This document shows positions 9,418 through 17,253 of a DNA stretch of 64,000 bases, piece by piece (position 1 is the stretch's first letter; each line of letters begins with the position of its first letter). Source of the stretch: an uncultured Aquimarina sp. (GTDB lineage: Bacteria > Bacteroidota > Bacteroidia > Flavobacteriales > Flavobacteriaceae); NCBI GenBank assembly GCA_937958985.1, contig CALGLV010000037.1, forward strand, positions 1 to 64,000, in the 5' to 3' direction. A program made the position numbers and the translations under genes. The notes below the pieces were generated by a model that was given only the letters and a program-made list of their open reading frames with translations, was not told where the DNA came from and did not search any database.

Positions 9418-10725
9418 CTAATTTTTATAGTCGGTTTCGTCTAATAAATATTGTTTTAGCTCTTTATATTCGGAGATTGATTGAAATACTTTTTCTTTGT
9501 CAAGAACACTTTTAATTTGTTCAGGAATTGCAACTTTAGTGTTTAAAGTTTCTTCTACAATATCTGAAAATTTAACAGGGTGAGCAGTTTCTAAGAAAAT
9601 ACCATATTCGTTATCTGAAAGCTTATAGTCTTTCAAGCCTAAATAACCTACAGCTCCATGTGGATCTGCAACATAACCATTTGCAGCTTTAATTTCTTTC
9701 ATAGCTTCACGGGTTTGTTCATCGTTAAAGCTAACTGAAGAGAAATTTTTCTTAAGATCTTCAAAGTTATTATCAAACAATTGTTGAATACGAATAAAGT
9801 TACTTGGGTTACCAACATCCATAGCATTAGAGATGGTAGCTTTAGATGGTTTCGGTTCGTATTTTCCAGTGTTTAAATAATTAACCACGGTATCATTTAC
9901 GTTTACTGAGGCTATAAATTGTTTTACAGGCAATCCCAGTTTATTGGCAACTATACCAGCACAAATATTTCCGAAGTTTCCGCTAGGAACCGAAAACACA
10001 AGATCTTTGCCTAGTTTTTTTGTTTGCTTGTAAGCGAATAAAAAATAGAACAGTTGAGGTAGCCAACGAGCAACGTTTATGGAGTTTGCAGAGGTTAGCG
10101 CTCTTTCAGAAGTAATACTTTCATCTAAAAAAGCAGTTTTAACCATTTCTTGACAATCATCAAAAACACCATCGACTCTTAAAGCTTTAATGTTTTTTCC
10201 TAAAGTAGTTAATTGCCTTTCTTGTATATCACTTACCGCACCATTTGGATATAATATTACAACATCTACACCTTTAACACCTAAAAACCCTCTTGCAACG
10301 GCACCACCAGTGTCGCCAGAAGTAGCCACTAATACGGTAACATGGCCATCATTATTTCGGTTGAAATATTCTAAACTACGCGCCATAAAACGCGCCCCTA
10401 CATCTTTAAATGCCATGGTTGGACCATGAAAAAGTTCTAGGGTTGCTATGTTATCGGTAATAGGTACTACAGGGAATTCAAAACTTAATACATCAGCTAA
10501 AATATCTCTAAGGTTTGCTTCAGGTATCTCATCGCCAACAAATTGTTTAATCGCTTCATAAGCGATGTCTATATTATCCATTTTTTCGATATTTTCGAAA
10601 AATGAAGTAGGTAATGGCGTAATGTTTTCAGGAAAATACAAACCTCTATCAGGAGCTAATCCTTTAACAACAGCTTCAGCATAAGAAACATTAGGGGCTT
10701 TTTTATTAAGACTATAAAATTGCAT
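9418..10725 (-). CDS. thrC: Threonine synthase
   Basis: The protein has 435 residues. It converts O-phosphohomoserine to threonine with PLP, the last step of the pathway. The N-terminus is typical (FYSLNKKAPNVSYAEAV, GLYFPENI). The PLP-binding Lys is in HGPTMAFKDVGARFMA (K107). The phosphate-binding and catalytic regions ATSGDTGGAVA and VPSGNFGNICAG are intact. It is the last gene of thrL-thrA-thrB-ridA-like-thrC and is followed by a terminator. Confidence 0.95.
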   Translation of the reverse strand: MQFYSLNKKAPNVSYAEAVVKGLAPDRGLYFPENITPLPTSFFENIEKMDNIDIAYEAIKQFVGDEIPEANLRDILADVLSFEFPVVPITDNIATLELFHGPTMAFKDVGARFMARSLEYFNRNNDGHVTVLVATSGDTGGAVARGFLGVKGVDVVILYPNGAVSDIQERQLTTLGKNIKALRVDGVFDDCQEMVKTAFLDESITSERALTSANSINVARWLPQLFYFLFAYKQTKKLGKDLVFSVPSGNFGNICAGIVANKLGLPVKQFIASVNVNDTVVNYLNTGKYEPKPSKATISNAMDVGNPSNFIRIQQLFDNNFEDLKKNFSSVSFNDEQTREAMKEIKAANGYVADPHGAVGYLGLKDYKLSDNEYGIFLETAHPVKFSDIVEETLNTKVAIPEQIKSVLDKEKVFQSISEYKELKQYLLDETDYKN

Positions 10726-10800
10726 GTAGTTTTGATTTAAGAAAGAAGCATAGAAAAAAGATAAAAAAATCTGAATTCAAACTTATATTTCTATTCTTTA

Positions 10801-11166
10801 TTATTCGCTAATTACTGCTGTAAATTCAATTTCAATAACGATAGCAGGGTCTATTAATTTAGAAATTTCTACCATAGTAGTTACAGGTTTAATATCTCCA
10901 AAATACTTACCGTGAACATCTCCTATTTTTTCCCATTGAGAAATATCGGTGGTAAAAATACGAGTACGTACAACGTCTTTTAAGCTGCTTCCGTTTTCTT
11001 CTAAAACTTTTTTAGCCAATTCAATTACTCCTGTAGTTTGCTCTTCTAAAGTTTCGCCAGGTGAAGTTGTTCCAGAAAGTTCGATAGTATTTCCAATGCG
11101 TACCGCTCTTGAATAACCGATTTTATCTTCCCAAGGAGATCCAGATGATATGTTTTCTCTTTTCAT
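10801..11166 (-). CDS. RidA-like (YjgF/YER057c) protein lacking the usual substrate arginine
   Basis: The protein has 121 residues with the full Rid fold. RidA enzymes hydrolyse reactive enamines and imines such as 2-aminoacrylate released by PLP enzymes. The gene lies between thrB and thrC, which fits protection of amino-acid metabolism. However, the segment that in RidA reads ARSCVEVARL, whose Arg binds the substrate carboxylate, reads VTTMVEISKL here. The Arg is therefore replaced by Thr, as in Rid subfamilies without shown imine deaminase activity. The fold assignment is firm and the activity is uncertain. Confidence 0.8.
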   Translation of the reverse strand: MKRENISSGSPWEDKIGYSRAVRIGNTIELSGTTSPGETLEEQTTGVIELAKKVLEENGSSLKDVVRTRIFTTDISQWEKIGDVHGKYFGDIKPVTTMVEISKLIDPAIVIEIEFTAVISE

Positions 11167-11235
11167 TTTATTATTTTGTGGATTGATATATTATTTGAAA
11201 GAACTATTCCTAGGTTCAATGTATAGTAATAAGTT

Positions 11236-12159
11236 TTAAATAGCAGTTACTCCATTAGCATTGATACTGGCTACGTGGATATCAAATGCGATACCAGTAG
11301 TTGTGTAAATAGCTTCAATAGCTTTTGCTACCTTATTTGCGTTTTCTTTTCCTTTACTTAAAGCAAATATAGAAGGACCAGATCCTGAAATACCCGCGCC
11401 TAAAGCACCATTTTCAATAGCAGTGGTTTTAACTTCTTCAAATTTTGGAATAAGTATGCTGCGCATAGGTTCAATGATTACGTCTTCTAAGCTGCGACCT
11501 AATAAATCATAATCATTAGTATATAGTCCGGCAATAAAGCCACCTAAATTACCCCATTGAGTAATTGCTTTTTTTAATGAAACATTAGGTTTCACTACTT
11601 TTCTAGAGTCTGCTGTTTTTACTTCTATCTGCGGGTGAATAATAGTCATGTACAAATCCTCGGGTGTATTCAGTTTCAAAACATCTAAGGGGTTATAACT
11701 TCTAACTAAAGTAAAGCCACCTAATAGGGCAGGGGCTACATTATCAGCATGGGCATTACCACTTGCTAAACGTTCACCTTCCATAGCAAATTTAACTAGT
11801 TGGGTAGCGGTAAAAGGATTGTTTAAAAGTTCGTTAGTGGCCCAAACAGCACCAGCACTACTGGCGGCGCTACTACCAATGCCACTACCGGCTTTTATTT
11901 TTTTATAAATTTCAATTTCTATACCTGTAGTGGTGTCTTTTAATTCTTTTAAAAGAGCAACGACAGCTACTCCAGCTACATTTTTATCAGTTTCTAAGGG
12001 TAAATCAGCACCATCTATTTTAGTAATTCGTACTCCAGGAGTATCAGAAAGACTAATAAGCATTTCATCGCCAACACCATTAAGGCAACACCCTAATACG
12101 TCGAATCCGCATGAAATATTAGCTACTGTAGCTGGAGCAAAAACTTTTAAGCTTTTCAT
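11236..12159 (-). CDS. thrB: Homoserine kinase
   Basis: The protein has 307 residues and belongs to the GHMP kinase family. It phosphorylates homoserine for thrC. The ATP-binding motif is GSGIGSSAAS (91-100), the N-terminal FAPATVANISCGFDVLG is typical of homoserine kinases, and the C-terminal GAGISGSGPSIFAL is the third GHMP motif. It lies 3 bp after thrA, so translation is probably coupled. Confidence 0.95.
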   Translation of the reverse strand: MKSLKVFAPATVANISCGFDVLGCCLNGVGDEMLISLSDTPGVRITKIDGADLPLETDKNVAGVAVVALLKELKDTTTGIEIEIYKKIKAGSGIGSSAASSAGAVWATNELLNNPFTATQLVKFAMEGERLASGNAHADNVAPALLGGFTLVRSYNPLDVLKLNTPEDLYMTIIHPQIEVKTADSRKVVKPNVSLKKAITQWGNLGGFIAGLYTNDYDLLGRSLEDVIIEPMRSILIPKFEEVKTTAIENGALGAGISGSGPSIFALSKGKENANKVAKAIEAIYTTTGIAFDIHVASINANGVTAI

Positions 12160-12162
12160 GAC

Positions 12163-14607
12163 TTATTTTTTACCAATTCGAATAATATCTGCAAAAATAC
12201 CAGAGGCTGTAACATCGGCACCAGCACCAGCTCCTTTAACAATTAACGGCTGCTCTGGGTAGCGGTCTGTAAAAAACAAAACGATATTATCACTTCCTTC
12301 TAAGTTGTAGAAAGGATGATCGCTTGGAATATGTTGTAAACCTACAGAAGCCTTGCCATTTTCATATTGAGCTACATATTTCAAGCGGCAATCTTTATCA
12401 AGAGCTTCTTGTAAGATGCCTTCAAAATGGGCTTCGTTATTTTTTAAGCTTTCAAAAAAGTCAGGCACATTATCAGTGTCTAAACTTTCTTGTGGTAAAA
12501 AGGCATTGTTTTCGATATCAGAAAGCTCCATTATATTTCCACTCTCACGAGCTAGAATTAAAATTTTACGAGCTACATCTACACCACTTAAATCAATTTT
12601 AGGATCAGGTTCTGTGTAACCTTGCTCTTGTGCTTGTTTTACGATGTCGAAAAAAGTAGCTCCTTTCTTATAATAATTAAAAACAAAATTTAAACTACCT
12701 GAAAGTACAGCTTGTATTTTACGTACTTGATCACCTGAAGCAATTAAGTTATTAAGCGTATCTATTATAGGTAATCCTGCGCCTACGTTAGTTTCAAATA
12801 AAAATGAAGCACCATATTCGCGAGAAAGTTGTTTTAATTCGTTGTAATTAGCATAGGTGTCTGCACATGCAATTTTATTACAGGTAACCACACTAATGCT
12901 ATTGGCTAGGTAATCTTTGTAAACCGACGCAATTTTATCCGTAGCGGTGTTGTCTACAAAAATGCTGTTTCTTAGATTTAAGCTATTTGCTTTTTCAAAG
13001 AAAGATTGTGGAGTGGCGCTTTCACCATTTTCAAGCGCTTCTTTCCAATTGTTTAAATCAATACCATCGGCATTAAAAACCATTTTTCGAGAGTTGGCTA
13101 ATGCGACTACATTAATTTTTAAACGTAAATTATCTTTTAAGAAATCTGCTTGCTTTTGTAATTGTTCAATTAATTTTCCGCCAACATTACCAACTCCTGT
13201 AATAAATAAGTTCAATTGTTTTGAACTTACCTCAAAGAAGGCTTCATGTAACGAGTTTAAAGCTTTATCTATATCCTTTTTTGTAATTACAATAGAGATA
13301 TTTTTTTCTGAAGCTCCTTGGGCTATAGCTCTTATATTTACGTTGTTTTTCCCAAGGGTACTAAACATTTTTCCACTTAAGCCTTGGTGGTTAACCATGT
13401 TGTCACCAACTAAAGCTAATATAGCTACGTCGGATTCTATTTTTGTAGGAAGTACTTTTCCTTTAGTAATTTCAAACTCAAAAGCAGCATCAATTACCGC
13501 CTTAGCTTTGTTAGCATCTTTACTTTCTATAGCTAAACAAATAGAGTGTTCAGATGAAGCTTGAGTAATTAAAATTACATTTATCTTTTCGGCGAATAGA
13601 GTTTCAAATAAACGTTTAGAAAAGCCAGGGATACCAACCATACCACTACCTTCTAAAGTAATTACATCAATATTTTCAATATGACTTATACCTGTTACAG
13701 CCTGTTTTCTGTCGGTAACTTCACGAGTAATTAGAGTTCCAAAATCTTCAGGAGCAAAAGTATTCTTAATGTAAATAGGAATATTTTTTTCTAATACAGG
13801 TTGAATAGTAGGAGGGTAAATAACCTTGGCACCAAAGTGCGAAAGTTCCATGGCCTCCTGGTATGAAATGTGCGAAACGGGTTTAGCTTGTTTAACAACT
13901 CTAGGATTTGCTGTAAACATACCGCTTACGTCAGTCCATATTAATAATTCCTCAGCTTCAACTGCAGCTGCTAAAATTGCCGCTGTAAAATCAGAACCAC
14001 CTCGCCCTAATGTTGTAGGCTCGCCAGCTTCTGTTTTTGCAACAAAACCAGGGAATAACACAACTTTATGGCTGTTGTTTTTAGCAAATTCTTGGATTTT
14101 ACTATTCGTTTCTAGGTAGTTTACAGTTACTTTCTCTGCTTCAATAGTCGTAATATATTCTCTTGAATCTTGAAGTATTAAATCTAAGCCATTAGCTTTA
14201 GCAGCTTCGGATATGATATATGAAGAAAGTATTTCTCCAAAACTAGCGATTACAGAAGCGGTTTTTGGAGAAAGTTCGCTTAATAAATAAGCACCTTCAC
14301 ATAACGACTCTAAATCATTAAGTTTTGATTTAACAGTACTAATAACAGCACTTTGATTTGTTATCGGAATTAATTCTCGAACAGTATCAAGGTGTCTTTT
14401 TTCAATAGTAACTAAAGTGTTTTTGTAATCGTTATTATTAGAAGCAGCTTGGTCTCCTGCTTTTAGTAATAAATCAGTAATTCCGCCAAGGGCAGAGACT
14501 ACAACAAAAAGATTGTTTTTTTTACTGTGATTGGCTACTATTTGTAGTACTTGTTGTATAGTCTGCGCTGATGCTACAGAAGAACCTCCAAATTTTAGAA
14601 CGTTCAT
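12163..14607 (-). CDS. thrA: Bifunctional aspartokinase / homoserine dehydrogenase
   Basis: The protein has 814 residues, usual for the fusion. Residues 1-455 form the aspartokinase: KFGGSSV (5-11), GRGGSDFTAA and two ACT regions (VITLEGSGMVGIPGF, ILALVGDNMVNHQGLSGKMF). Residues about 460-814 form the homoserine dehydrogenase: ITGVGNVGGKL for NAD(P), CNKIAC, ETNVGAGLPIIDTL and PDPKIDLSGVDVARK. It makes aspartyl phosphate and reduces aspartate semialdehyde to homoserine. The ACT regions suggest feedback by threonine. The upstream leader peptide indicates attenuation control. Confidence 0.95.
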   Translation of the reverse strand: MNVLKFGGSSVASAQTIQQVLQIVANHSKKNNLFVVVSALGGITDLLLKAGDQAASNNNDYKNTLVTIEKRHLDTVRELIPITNQSAVISTVKSKLNDLESLCEGAYLLSELSPKTASVIASFGEILSSYIISEAAKANGLDLILQDSREYITTIEAEKVTVNYLETNSKIQEFAKNNSHKVVLFPGFVAKTEAGEPTTLGRGGSDFTAAILAAAVEAEELLIWTDVSGMFTANPRVVKQAKPVSHISYQEAMELSHFGAKVIYPPTIQPVLEKNIPIYIKNTFAPEDFGTLITREVTDRKQAVTGISHIENIDVITLEGSGMVGIPGFSKRLFETLFAEKINVILITQASSEHSICLAIESKDANKAKAVIDAAFEFEITKGKVLPTKIESDVAILALVGDNMVNHQGLSGKMFSTLGKNNVNIRAIAQGASEKNISIVITKKDIDKALNSLHEAFFEVSSKQLNLFITGVGNVGGKLIEQLQKQADFLKDNLRLKINVVALANSRKMVFNADGIDLNNWKEALENGESATPQSFFEKANSLNLRNSIFVDNTATDKIASVYKDYLANSISVVTCNKIACADTYANYNELKQLSREYGASFLFETNVGAGLPIIDTLNNLIASGDQVRKIQAVLSGSLNFVFNYYKKGATFFDIVKQAQEQGYTEPDPKIDLSGVDVARKILILARESGNIMELSDIENNAFLPQESLDTDNVPDFFESLKNNEAHFEGILQEALDKDCRLKYVAQYENGKASVGLQHIPSDHPFYNLEGSDNIVLFFTDRYPEQPLIVKGAGAGADVTASGIFADIIRIGKK

Positions 14608-14648
14608 ATGTTTTTTTTTAATAATTATATAATTGAAAAATTAGCGAA

Positions 14649-14673
14649 ATATCGCTGTAATAAGGGTTTAAAA
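14649..14673 (-). terminator. Candidate attenuator hairpin between leader peptide and thrA
   Basis: On the minus strand AGCGA-TATT-TCGCT is followed by AATTTTTC, a short terminator-like hairpin between the leader stop codon and thrA. Upstream, GGGTT at the end of the leader can pair with AACCC just before this hairpin, which could form a competing structure. The stem is short (5 bp, 8 with a bulge), so this is a candidate only. Confidence 0.4.
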
Positions 14674-14680
14674 TGAAAGT

Positions 14681-14779
14681 TTAATAACCCAAAAGGGTAG
14701 TGGTAGCAGTAGTTAATGAGGTTGGGAGGTTTCCTAAAATCATTGGTGTATTTAATACATACTTCGTACTGTTTTTCAT
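14681..14779 (-). CDS. thrL: Threonine operon leader peptide
   Basis: This 32-codon frame runs from ATG (14779) to TAA. Its second half is packed with threonine: residues 20-28 read TSLTTATTT, with further Thr at 5 and 11 and one Ile at 14. It ends 73 bp before thrA and begins about 30 nt after a -7 box. Thr-rich leaders stall the ribosome when charged tRNA-Thr is scarce and so allow transcription into thrA. E. coli thrL works this way but has a different sequence. It is not a shadow of thrA, and an overlapping 61-codon frame (14625-14810) has no such bias. Confidence 0.75.
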   Translation of the reverse strand: MKNSTKYVLNTPMILGNLPTSLTTATTTLLGY

Positions 14780-14807
14780 CGTAAAAATATTTTTCAATTT
14801 TAATGAG

Positions 14808-14815
14808 CAAAAATA
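14808..14815 (-). promoter_or_regulatory. -7 box (TATTTTTG) of the threonine operon
   Basis: The minus strand reads TATTTTTG, matching TAnnTTTG, and would start RNA roughly 20 nt before the leader ATG. The box is formed by the 3' foot and T tract of the helicase terminator. I found no clear -33 TTTG at the usual distance. Confidence 0.5.
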
Positions 14816-14861
14816 GGGATTTTTATGGTTTTATTTTAATTGGCAACCATAAATCCCTATT
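14808..14861 (-). terminator. Terminator of the DEAD-box helicase gene
   Basis: A long stem forms between AACCATAAATCCCTATT (plus 14845-14861) and AATAGGGATTTTTATGGTT (plus 14812-14830), with a 14-nt loop. Read on the minus strand it ends in TATTTTTG, a T tract. It lies about 33 bp after the helicase stop codon. Confidence 0.75.
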
Positions 14862-14894
14862 GTCTAGTATTCAATCTAAACACTTTCTAATTTC

Positions 14895-16163
14895 CTAGCG
14901 TCTTTGGTTTCTTTTATTGCTACCGCCTTTAGTGTTTTTAGAGGCTTTTCTGTTAGCAAAAAACTCTTGCTTACGACGTTGCTTTTCTTTTTCAGCTTCT
15001 TTTTTTTGTGCTGCAGTCATCGGCTTATCAGTCTGTGGGTAAGGATTATCTTTGATAACCTCTACCTTCTTTTTAATAAGTTTTTCAATGCTTTTTAAGT
15101 AAGCATTTTCTTCAGGTTCGCATAACGAAATAGCAGTACCTTCCTTACCTGCCCTTCCAGAGCGACCAATACGGTGTACGTAAGTTTCGGAAATATTTGG
15201 AATGTCGTAATTGATTACATATTTAAGTTGATCAATGTCAATTCCTCTTGCCGCAATATCAGTCGCAACTAAAACACGAATGTTTCCTTCTTTGAAATTA
15301 ATTAAAGCTTTTTGACGTTGATTTTGAGCTTTGTCACCATGTATTGCAGCTGCAGTAATGTTTTCTTTTTTTAAATTTTTCACAATGCGATCGGCACCAT
15401 GTTTTGTTTTAGAAAAAAGTAAAACCTGATCTAGCTTTTCGTCTTTTAGTATGTGAAATAATAAATCCTTTTTACTAGATTTATTAGTCATGTATATATA
15501 TTGCTGAATAGTATCTGCTGTTGATGAAGTAGGGCTCACCTCTACCTTTTTTGGATTACTCAAAATAGAATTAGAAAGTTCTTTAATACTATCGGGCATG
15601 GTTGCAGAAAAGAATAGAGATTGCCTTTTTTGAGGAATAATTTTAACTAGCTTTTTTACCTCATGTACAAATCCCATATCTAACATGCGGTCAGCTTCAT
15701 CTAGGATAAAAAATTCAATATGTTTTAAGCTTATAAAACCTTGATTCATTAAATCCATTAATCGTCCGGGTGTGGCAATTAAAATATCGATTCCATTTTT
15801 TAATACCCTTACTTGAGAGGCTTGGTTTACTCCACCAAAAATCACGGTATTCCTTAAAGAGGTGTATTTACTAAATTCGGTAAAGTTTTCTTGAATTTGG
15901 ATGGCTAACTCTCTTGTAGGAGTAAGTATTAAAGCTTTTATTACTTTCTTTTTACTTTGGTCATCAGCGGCTATTAAATGTTGAATAGTAGGAATTGCAA
16001 AAGCGGCTGTTTTACCAGTACCTGTTTGCGCGATACCCAAAATGTCGTTTTTTGCAAGTGCCAATGGTATTGCTTTACTTTGGATAGGAGTGGCGGTAGT
16101 GTATTTTTTTTCGTTTAACGCTTTCAAAATAGAAGCGTTAATATTTAGATCTTCAAATTTCAT
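14895..16163 (-). CDS. rhlE: DEAD-box RNA helicase (RhlE-like)
   Basis: The protein has 422 residues. All core motifs are present in order: Q motif (ATPIQSKAIP), Walker A AQTGTGKT (45-52), PTRELAIQI, TPGRLMDLM, DEAD (155-158), SAT, ATDIAARGIDI and HRIGRSGRAG. The C-terminal 50 residues are very rich in Lys and Arg, as in RhlE-type helicases that bind RNA non-specifically. These enzymes unwind RNA during ribosome assembly and cold adaptation. DeaD/CsdA-type is less likely because the long C-terminal domain is absent. The 5' untranslated region contains a strong hairpin. Confidence 0.9.
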   Translation of the reverse strand: MKFEDLNINASILKALNEKKYTTATPIQSKAIPLALAKNDILGIAQTGTGKTAAFAIPTIQHLIAADDQSKKKVIKALILTPTRELAIQIQENFTEFSKYTSLRNTVIFGGVNQASQVRVLKNGIDILIATPGRLMDLMNQGFISLKHIEFFILDEADRMLDMGFVHEVKKLVKIIPQKRQSLFFSATMPDSIKELSNSILSNPKKVEVSPTSSTADTIQQYIYMTNKSSKKDLLFHILKDEKLDQVLLFSKTKHGADRIVKNLKKENITAAAIHGDKAQNQRQKALINFKEGNIRVLVATDIAARGIDIDQLKYVINYDIPNISETYVHRIGRSGRAGKEGTAISLCEPEENAYLKSIEKLIKKKVEVIKDNPYPQTDKPMTAAQKKEAEKEKQRRKQEFFANRKASKNTKGGSNKRNQRR

Positions 16164-16175
16164 TCAATAAAATTA

Positions 16176-16213
16176 TTTCGTGTATTAATTAAGAGTACTC
16201 CGAATACACGAAA
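16176..16213 (-). promoter_or_regulatory. Hairpin in the 5' untranslated region of the helicase mRNA
   Basis: TTTCGTGTATT (plus 16176-16186) pairs perfectly over 11 bp with AATACACGAAA (16203-16213). The stem lies between the -7 box at 16236 and the start codon, ending 12 nt before the ATG. It is placed to control translation or stability. Confidence 0.5.
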
Positions 16214-16235
16214 ATTCGAAGATGTTATTTGCAAA

Positions 16236-16243
16236 CAAATATA
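16236..16243 (-). promoter_or_regulatory. -7 box (TATATTTG) for the DEAD-box helicase
   Basis: The minus strand reads TATATTTG, a TAnnTTTG match 72 bp before the ATG, giving a leader of about 65 nt that includes the 11-bp hairpin. Confidence 0.5.
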
Positions 16244-16427
16244 CTGCACAATTGTACTTGCATTTATAAAATAAGATAATAACTCGTATTTTATTGGTAG
16301 TTAATAGTGTTTTTATGAATTTAAGTTCATTAATTAACGGTTTATTCTTTTTAAGCTTTTGATGACTAGTTTTTGTCTTTATTTGTTCAATTTGTAGCTT
16401 ATGCTTACATTAGAAAAAAGGTAGCTA

Positions 16428-17228
16428 TTGCTGAAATATTTTTTTCTGCCTGTAAAAATAGAAACATTGGATTATACAAAGAAAGAGCATTCCTTACTTG
16501 TAGTTGAAAGAGATATTAATTTAAATAATTATCTTAAAAAAGAACTAGGTCCTAGTTATGATATTACTATTGTCGGAACTGCTAAAATAGCAATACAACG
16601 TGTGCAGTTAAATCATCCAAGCTTAATTATAATTGATTTTGATTTACCTGAAAGCGAAGGTGTTTCTTTAGTTAAATATTTTAAATCTATAGAGGCAAAG
16701 AAACACATACCAATAATGGCATTTTCAAAAAATAATTTGATTGAAGCAAAAATTGAAGCTGTAGATTTAGGGGTAGAAGCTTATTTCGAAAAGCCATTTA
16801 GTATAAAGCTACTGAAGTCAACGATTAGGCAAATACTTGTGAGTCGAAAAATTTTATTAGAAAAATATTCTTTGGGACTTACCAACGCGAGTATAAAAAC
16901 AGAAGAAACAGACCGGAATTTTATGCAAAGTGTTTTGGTGTATGTTCAAGGGAAACTAAATGCACAAGATTTGAATGTTGAAATTATGGCTTCTCATTTT
17001 TTATTAAGTAGAAGCCAGTTTTATAGGAAAATAAAAACGCAAACAGGTTTCTCACCTAATGAATTTATAAGAAAAGTTAGGTTGGAAAAAGCAAAATCAT
17101 TGCTAATAAGCAATGATTTGAATGTAAATGAGGTTATTTATGAGGTCGGGTTTTCATCTTCTTCTTATTTTGCTAAATGCTTTAAAAAGGAATTTGGCTA
17201 TTTGCCAATGCAAATAAAGAAAAAGTAA
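16428..17228 (+). CDS. Response regulator with receiver and AraC-type DNA-binding domain
   Basis: The protein has 266 residues. The receiver domain covers about 20-140 with the phospho-acceptor Asp in LIIIDFDLPE (D70) and the conserved Lys in AYFEKPF. The AraC/HTH_18 domain covers about 170-266 (LSRSQFYRKIKTQTGFSPNEFIR, VNEVIYEVGFSSSSYFAKCFKKEFG). There is no ATG in the N-terminal half and an in-frame stop lies just upstream (16422), so a TTG at 16428, or at 16467, must be used. No kinase gene is adjacent, so the partner is unknown. Flavobacterial receiver/AraC regulators often derive from hybrid sensor kinases, but I see no remnant upstream. Confidence 0.8.
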   Translation: MLKYFFLPVKIETLDYTKKEHSLLVVERDINLNNYLKKELGPSYDITIVGTAKIAIQRVQLNHPSLIIIDFDLPESEGVSLVKYFKSIEAKKHIPIMAFSKNNLIEAKIEAVDLGVEAYFEKPFSIKLLKSTIRQILVSRKILLEKYSLGLTNASIKTEETDRNFMQSVLVYVQGKLNAQDLNVEIMASHFLLSRSQFYRKIKTQTGFSPNEFIRKVRLEKAKSLLISNDLNVNEVIYEVGFSSSSYFAKCFKKEFGYLPMQIKKK

Positions 17229-17253
17229 ACAAATAGCAGCTTTATTTCGTTGT

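Noticed and set aside
12947-13564. A 205-codon plus-strand frame inside thrA
   Set aside because: It is antisense to conserved homoserine dehydrogenase and aspartokinase sequence and has the composition expected of a shadow frame.
14625-14810. A 61-codon minus-strand frame upstream of thrA
   Set aside because: It has no known domain, no biased composition and overlaps the Thr-rich leader frame, which explains the region better.
16248-16427. Possible remnant of a hybrid sensor kinase upstream of the receiver/AraC gene
   Set aside because: The upstream sequence has stops in the relevant frame and encodes nothing like a kinase or sensor, so the gene is better read as complete with a TTG start.
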